From the NCBI GenBank assembly GCA_025936275.1, contig JAICTR010000083.1:1-9403 (forward strand): 9,403 bases of DNA. The letters run 5' to 3'. The DNA comes from Burkholderiales bacterium. Its GTDB lineage: Bacteria > Pseudomonadota > Gammaproteobacteria > Burkholderiales > Usitatibacteraceae. Position numbers and translations under genes: made by a program. Within the stretch, counting starts at the first letter, position 1, and the number at the start of each line of letters is the position of its first letter. Shown piece after piece: positions 7,578 through 9,403 of the stretch. The notes beneath the pieces are model-generated. The model was not told the DNA's origin and made no database searches. It was given only the letters and a program-made list of their open reading frames with translations.

Positions 7578-8420
7578 TCAGATCGCGATCTCGCCGTCGA
7601 AGACGCGCACGGCATCGCCCGTCATCATAACGTTGGCGTCGTCGCGGGACCAGCGGATGAGGAGGTCGCCGCCGCTCGTCGAGACGCGTACCTCGCGATC
7701 GAGGAGGCCGCGGCGGATGCCCGCCACCACGGCCGCGCAGGCGCCCGTGCCGCACGCGAGCGTCTCGCCCGCGCCGCGCTCCCACACGCGCAGCCGCACA
7801 TGGCCGCGCGATACGACCTGCATGTAGCCCGCGTTCACGCGCCGCGGGAACAGCGGATGGCGCTCGATGCGTGGGCCCTGGGTGGTGACCGGTGCGCGCT
7901 CGACGTCCTCGACCACCTGCACCGCGTGCGGGTTGCCCATCGAGAGCACGCTCACCTCGACGCGCGTGCCGTCCACGTCGATGGATTCGGTGATGTGCGC
8001 TTCGCTCGCGCCGGTGAACGGAACCTCGCGTGGCGCGAAGCGCGGCGCTCCCATGTCCACGGTCACCTGCCCCGAGGGCTCGACGCGCGGCACGATCACG
8101 CCCGAGGCGGTCGCGACGCGAATCTCGGTCTTCGTCGTGAGTCCCTGGTCGAGCACGAAGCGCGCAAAGCAACGCGCGCCGTTGCCGCATTGCTCGACCT
8201 CCGCTCCGTCGGCATTGAAGATGCGGTAGCGGAAATCTTCGCGCGGCGAGGCGGCGCGCTCGACCACCAGCAGCTGGTCGCATCCGACGCCGAGGCGGCG
8301 ATCCGCGATCCGCCGCACCTGCTCCGGCGTGAGCGCGACGCGCTGGCGTACGCCGTCCAGCACGACGAAATCGTTGCCCTGGCCCTGCATCTTCGTGAAG
8401 CGCAGCCGGTTGGATGTCAT
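7578..8420 (-). CDS. dapF: Diaminopimelate epimerase DapF
   Basis: Converts LL- to meso-diaminopimelate, the precursor of lysine and of the peptidoglycan cross-link; 280 residues, the usual length. Both catalytic cysteines of this PLP-independent two-base epimerase are present: Cys78 in EQCGNGARC and Cys223 in LACGTGACA. Other family blocks: KMQGQGNDFVVLD (10-22), RRLGVGCDQLL (41-51), FNADGAEVEQ (68-77), and MGNPHAV (161-167). It is first in a minus-strand operon with the DUF484 gene, xerC and two G3E GTPases. No Shine-Dalgarno precedes the ATG at 8420, and a TAAAAT box ends 6 nt before it, so the mRNA may be leaderless. It is divergent from the RsbR-type gene. Confidence 0.98.
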   Translation of the reverse strand: MTSNRLRFTKMQGQGNDFVVLDGVRQRVALTPEQVRRIADRRLGVGCDQLLVVERAASPREDFRYRIFNADGAEVEQCGNGARCFARFVLDQGLTTKTEIRVATASGVIVPRVEPSGQVTVDMGAPRFAPREVPFTGASEAHITESIDVDGTRVEVSVLSMGNPHAVQVVEDVERAPVTTQGPRIERHPLFPRRVNAGYMQVVSRGHVRLRVWERGAGETLACGTGACAAVVAGIRRGLLDREVRVSTSGGDLLIRWSRDDANVMMTGDAVRVFDGEIAI

Positions 8421-8426
8421 CGGTAC

Positions 8427-8432
8427 ATTTTA
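8427..8432 (-). promoter_or_regulatory. Candidate -10 box for dapF
   Basis: TAAAAT on the minus strand (5 of 6 to TATAAT). Six nucleotides separate it from the dapF ATG, so the predicted transcription start falls at or within a base or two of the start codon. No convincing -35 box lies 16-18 bp upstream. A second, weaker candidate, GATTAT, lies at 8475-8470. Confidence 0.35.
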
Positions 8433-8467
8433 CGTTGTGCGGCCCGCCCGGCGCTCGCGGCGGATGC

Positions 8468-8473
8468 CATAAT
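8468..8473 (+). promoter_or_regulatory. Candidate -10 box for the RsbR-type gene
   Basis: CATAAT (5 of 6 to TATAAT) in the divergent gap 8421-8539. The predicted start is near 8480, giving a leader of about 60 nt. No -35 box is visible at 16-18 bp; TTGTGC at 8435-8440 is too far away. An activator-dependent or weak promoter is possible. Confidence 0.35.
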
Positions 8474-8479
8474 CGAAAG

Positions 8480-8497
8480 GCGGCCGAAACAGGCCGC
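8480..8497. other. Small hairpin in the RsbR-type gene leader
   Basis: GCGGCC (8480-8485) pairs perfectly with GGCCGC (8492-8497) around a 6-nt GAAACA loop. With the predicted start near 8480 it would sit at the very 5' end of the mRNA. It lacks a following T-run on either strand, so it is not an intrinsic terminator. Confidence 0.4.
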
Positions 8498-8525
8498 ATC
8501 CCCCCGAATGCATCCCACGACCCGC

Positions 8526-8533
8526 GGAAAGGA
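8526..8533 (+). promoter_or_regulatory. Ribosome binding site of the RsbR-type gene
   Basis: GGAAAGGA, 6 nt before the ATG at 8540. The good match and spacing fix the start of this gene. Confidence 0.75.
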
Positions 8534-8539
8534 CCGTCG

Positions 8540-9403
8540 ATGAAAGGCGCCGACAAGCCCTCCCTCGCAGCGATCCTGCGCAAGTTCGAAGCCGAGATAC
8601 TCGCCGAATGGCGCAACGAGCAGGCCGCGGCGCCCGGCCGGCGACGCGACCCCGCGAACGAAGCCGAGTTCCGCGAGACTTCCCGCGAATTCCTCGACGC
8701 CGTCGTGCAGGCCGCGGGCTCGGGCCACGACTTCGATCCGGGATCGCCGGCGTGGAGCGGCGTGCGCGACATTCTCCGCGACCTGTCGGCCAATCGCGCG
8801 AACCACGGATACTCGCCAGGCGAGACGGCGATGTTCGTGTTCTCGCTCAAGCAGCCGGTGTTCTCGCGCTTGCGCACCGAGCTCGAGCTCTACCCGCAGG
8901 CGATCGCCGACGAGATGTGGAAGGCCACGCTCCTCATCGACCGCATGGGCCTCTACACGACGGAGGCCTACCAGAAGAGCCGCGAGGAGGTGATCCAGCG
9001 CCAGCAGCGCGAGCTCCTCGAGCTCTCCACGCCGGTGGTGCAGCTGTGGGACGGCGTGCTCGCGCTGCCCCTCATCGGCACGCTCGATAGCGGCCGCACC
9101 CAGGTGGTGATGGAGAGCCTGCTCGAGATGATCGTGCGCTCCGGCGCCGCGATCGCGATCATCGACATCACGGGCGTGCCCACGGTCGACACGCTGGTCG
9201 CGCAGCACCTCATGAAGACCGTCGCCGCCGCGCGGCTCATGGGCGCCGATTGCATCATCAGCGGCATCCGCCCGCAGATCGCGCAGACCATCGTGCACCT
9301 CGGCGTCGACCTGCAGCAGGTGGTGACGAAGGCGAGCCTCGCCGATGCCTTCGCGCTCGCGCTGCAGCGCACCGGCGCCCGCATCGAGCGTGCCGCCGCG
9401 CCC
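8540..9403 (+). CDS. RsbR-family stressosome protein (RsbRD-type N domain + STAS), 3' end cut
   Basis: The frame runs from the ATG at 8540 without a stop to the last base, giving 288 residues. Residues about 10-150 match the RsbRD-type (RsbT co-antagonist) N-terminal helical domain, with FEAEILAEWRNEQ, EFRETSREFLDAV, VRDILRDLSANRANHGYSPGETA and MWKATLLIDRMGLYTTEAYQ. A linker helix EEVIQRQQRELLELS leads into a STAS domain (about 164-280) with the stressosome hallmarks LPLIGTLDSGR, IIDITGVPTVDT, SGIRPQIAQTIVHLGVDL and a closing helix. Thr218 (VDT) aligns by position with the phosphorylated Ser/Thr of SpoIIAA and RsbS; Thr211 and Thr250 are further candidates. In Bacillus such proteins form the stressosome with RsbS and are phosphorylated by the kinase RsbT. 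The length suggests the stop is close; an RsbS/RsbT pair downstream is expected but not visible. Confidence 0.93.
   Translation, partial: MKGADKPSLAAILRKFEAEILAEWRNEQAAAPGRRRDPANEAEFRETSREFLDAVVQAAGSGHDFDPGSPAWSGVRDILRDLSANRANHGYSPGETAMFVFSLKQPVFSRLRTELELYPQAIADEMWKATLLIDRMGLYTTEAYQKSREEVIQRQQRELLELSTPVVQLWDGVLALPLIGTLDSGRTQVVMESLLEMIVRSGAAIAIIDITGVPTVDTLVAQHLMKTVAAARLMGADCIISGIRPQIAQTIVHLGVDLQQVVTKASLADAFALALQRTGARIERAAAP

Noticed and set aside
8421..8539. Small gene, riboswitch or tRNA in the divergent gap
   Set aside because: I see only -10-like boxes, a short hairpin and a ribosome binding site; nothing folds like a tRNA or a known riboswitch.
8417..9298. A minus-strand open frame of 293 codons opposite the RsbR-type gene
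   Set aside because: It is a shadow frame. The plus strand has a strong ribosome binding site and a clear RsbR/STAS protein.

Overview
The window is a GC-rich (roughly 70% by eye), gene-dense piece of bacterial chromosome. Gene content and order (hslV-hslU; dapF-DUF484-xerC; CobW-type GTPases close by) suggest a proteobacterium, most likely a betaproteobacterium. This rests on recognising protein families and synteny; no search was run. I see no insertion sequences, phage genes, CRISPR, tRNA or rRNA.

Layout: (1) 1-720, plus strand: the end of an Ala/Arg/Glu-rich helical protein of unknown function. (2) 734-2637, minus strand: hslV-hslU, the HslVU (ClpQY) heat-shock protease, with overlapping stop and start codons. 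It converges with the first gene, leaving only 13 bp between them. (3) 2714-3847, minus strand: an unassigned protein that appears to be a tandem duplication of a helical module plus a STAS-like domain. It has a plausible promoter of its own. (4) 3944-8420, minus strand: a tight operon, in transcription order dapF (lysine/peptidoglycan precursor), a DUF484 gene, xerC (dif recombinase), and two tandem G3E/COG0523 (CobW/YjiA-type) GTPases. Its gaps are 1, -20, 5 and 3 bp. dapF-DUF484-xerC matches the E. coli dapF-yigA-xerC order; the two metal-chaperone-type GTPases fill the downstream place that E. coli gives to yigB. (5) 8540-9403, plus strand: a divergent gene, cut by the window end, for an RsbR-family stressosome protein (RsbRD-type N-terminal domain plus phosphoacceptor STAS domain).

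Most of the window is housekeeping. The less ordinary parts are the RsbR-type stressosome gene at the right edge, whose partners would lie just outside; the duplicated STAS-like protein next to hslV; the tandem G3E GTPase pair inside the dapF-xerC operon; and a 9-bp inverted repeat in front of hslV that coincides with a possible sigma-32-like promoter. I found no convincing wholly new system. The stressosome locus is the best lead for one, and it needs sequence beyond position 9403.
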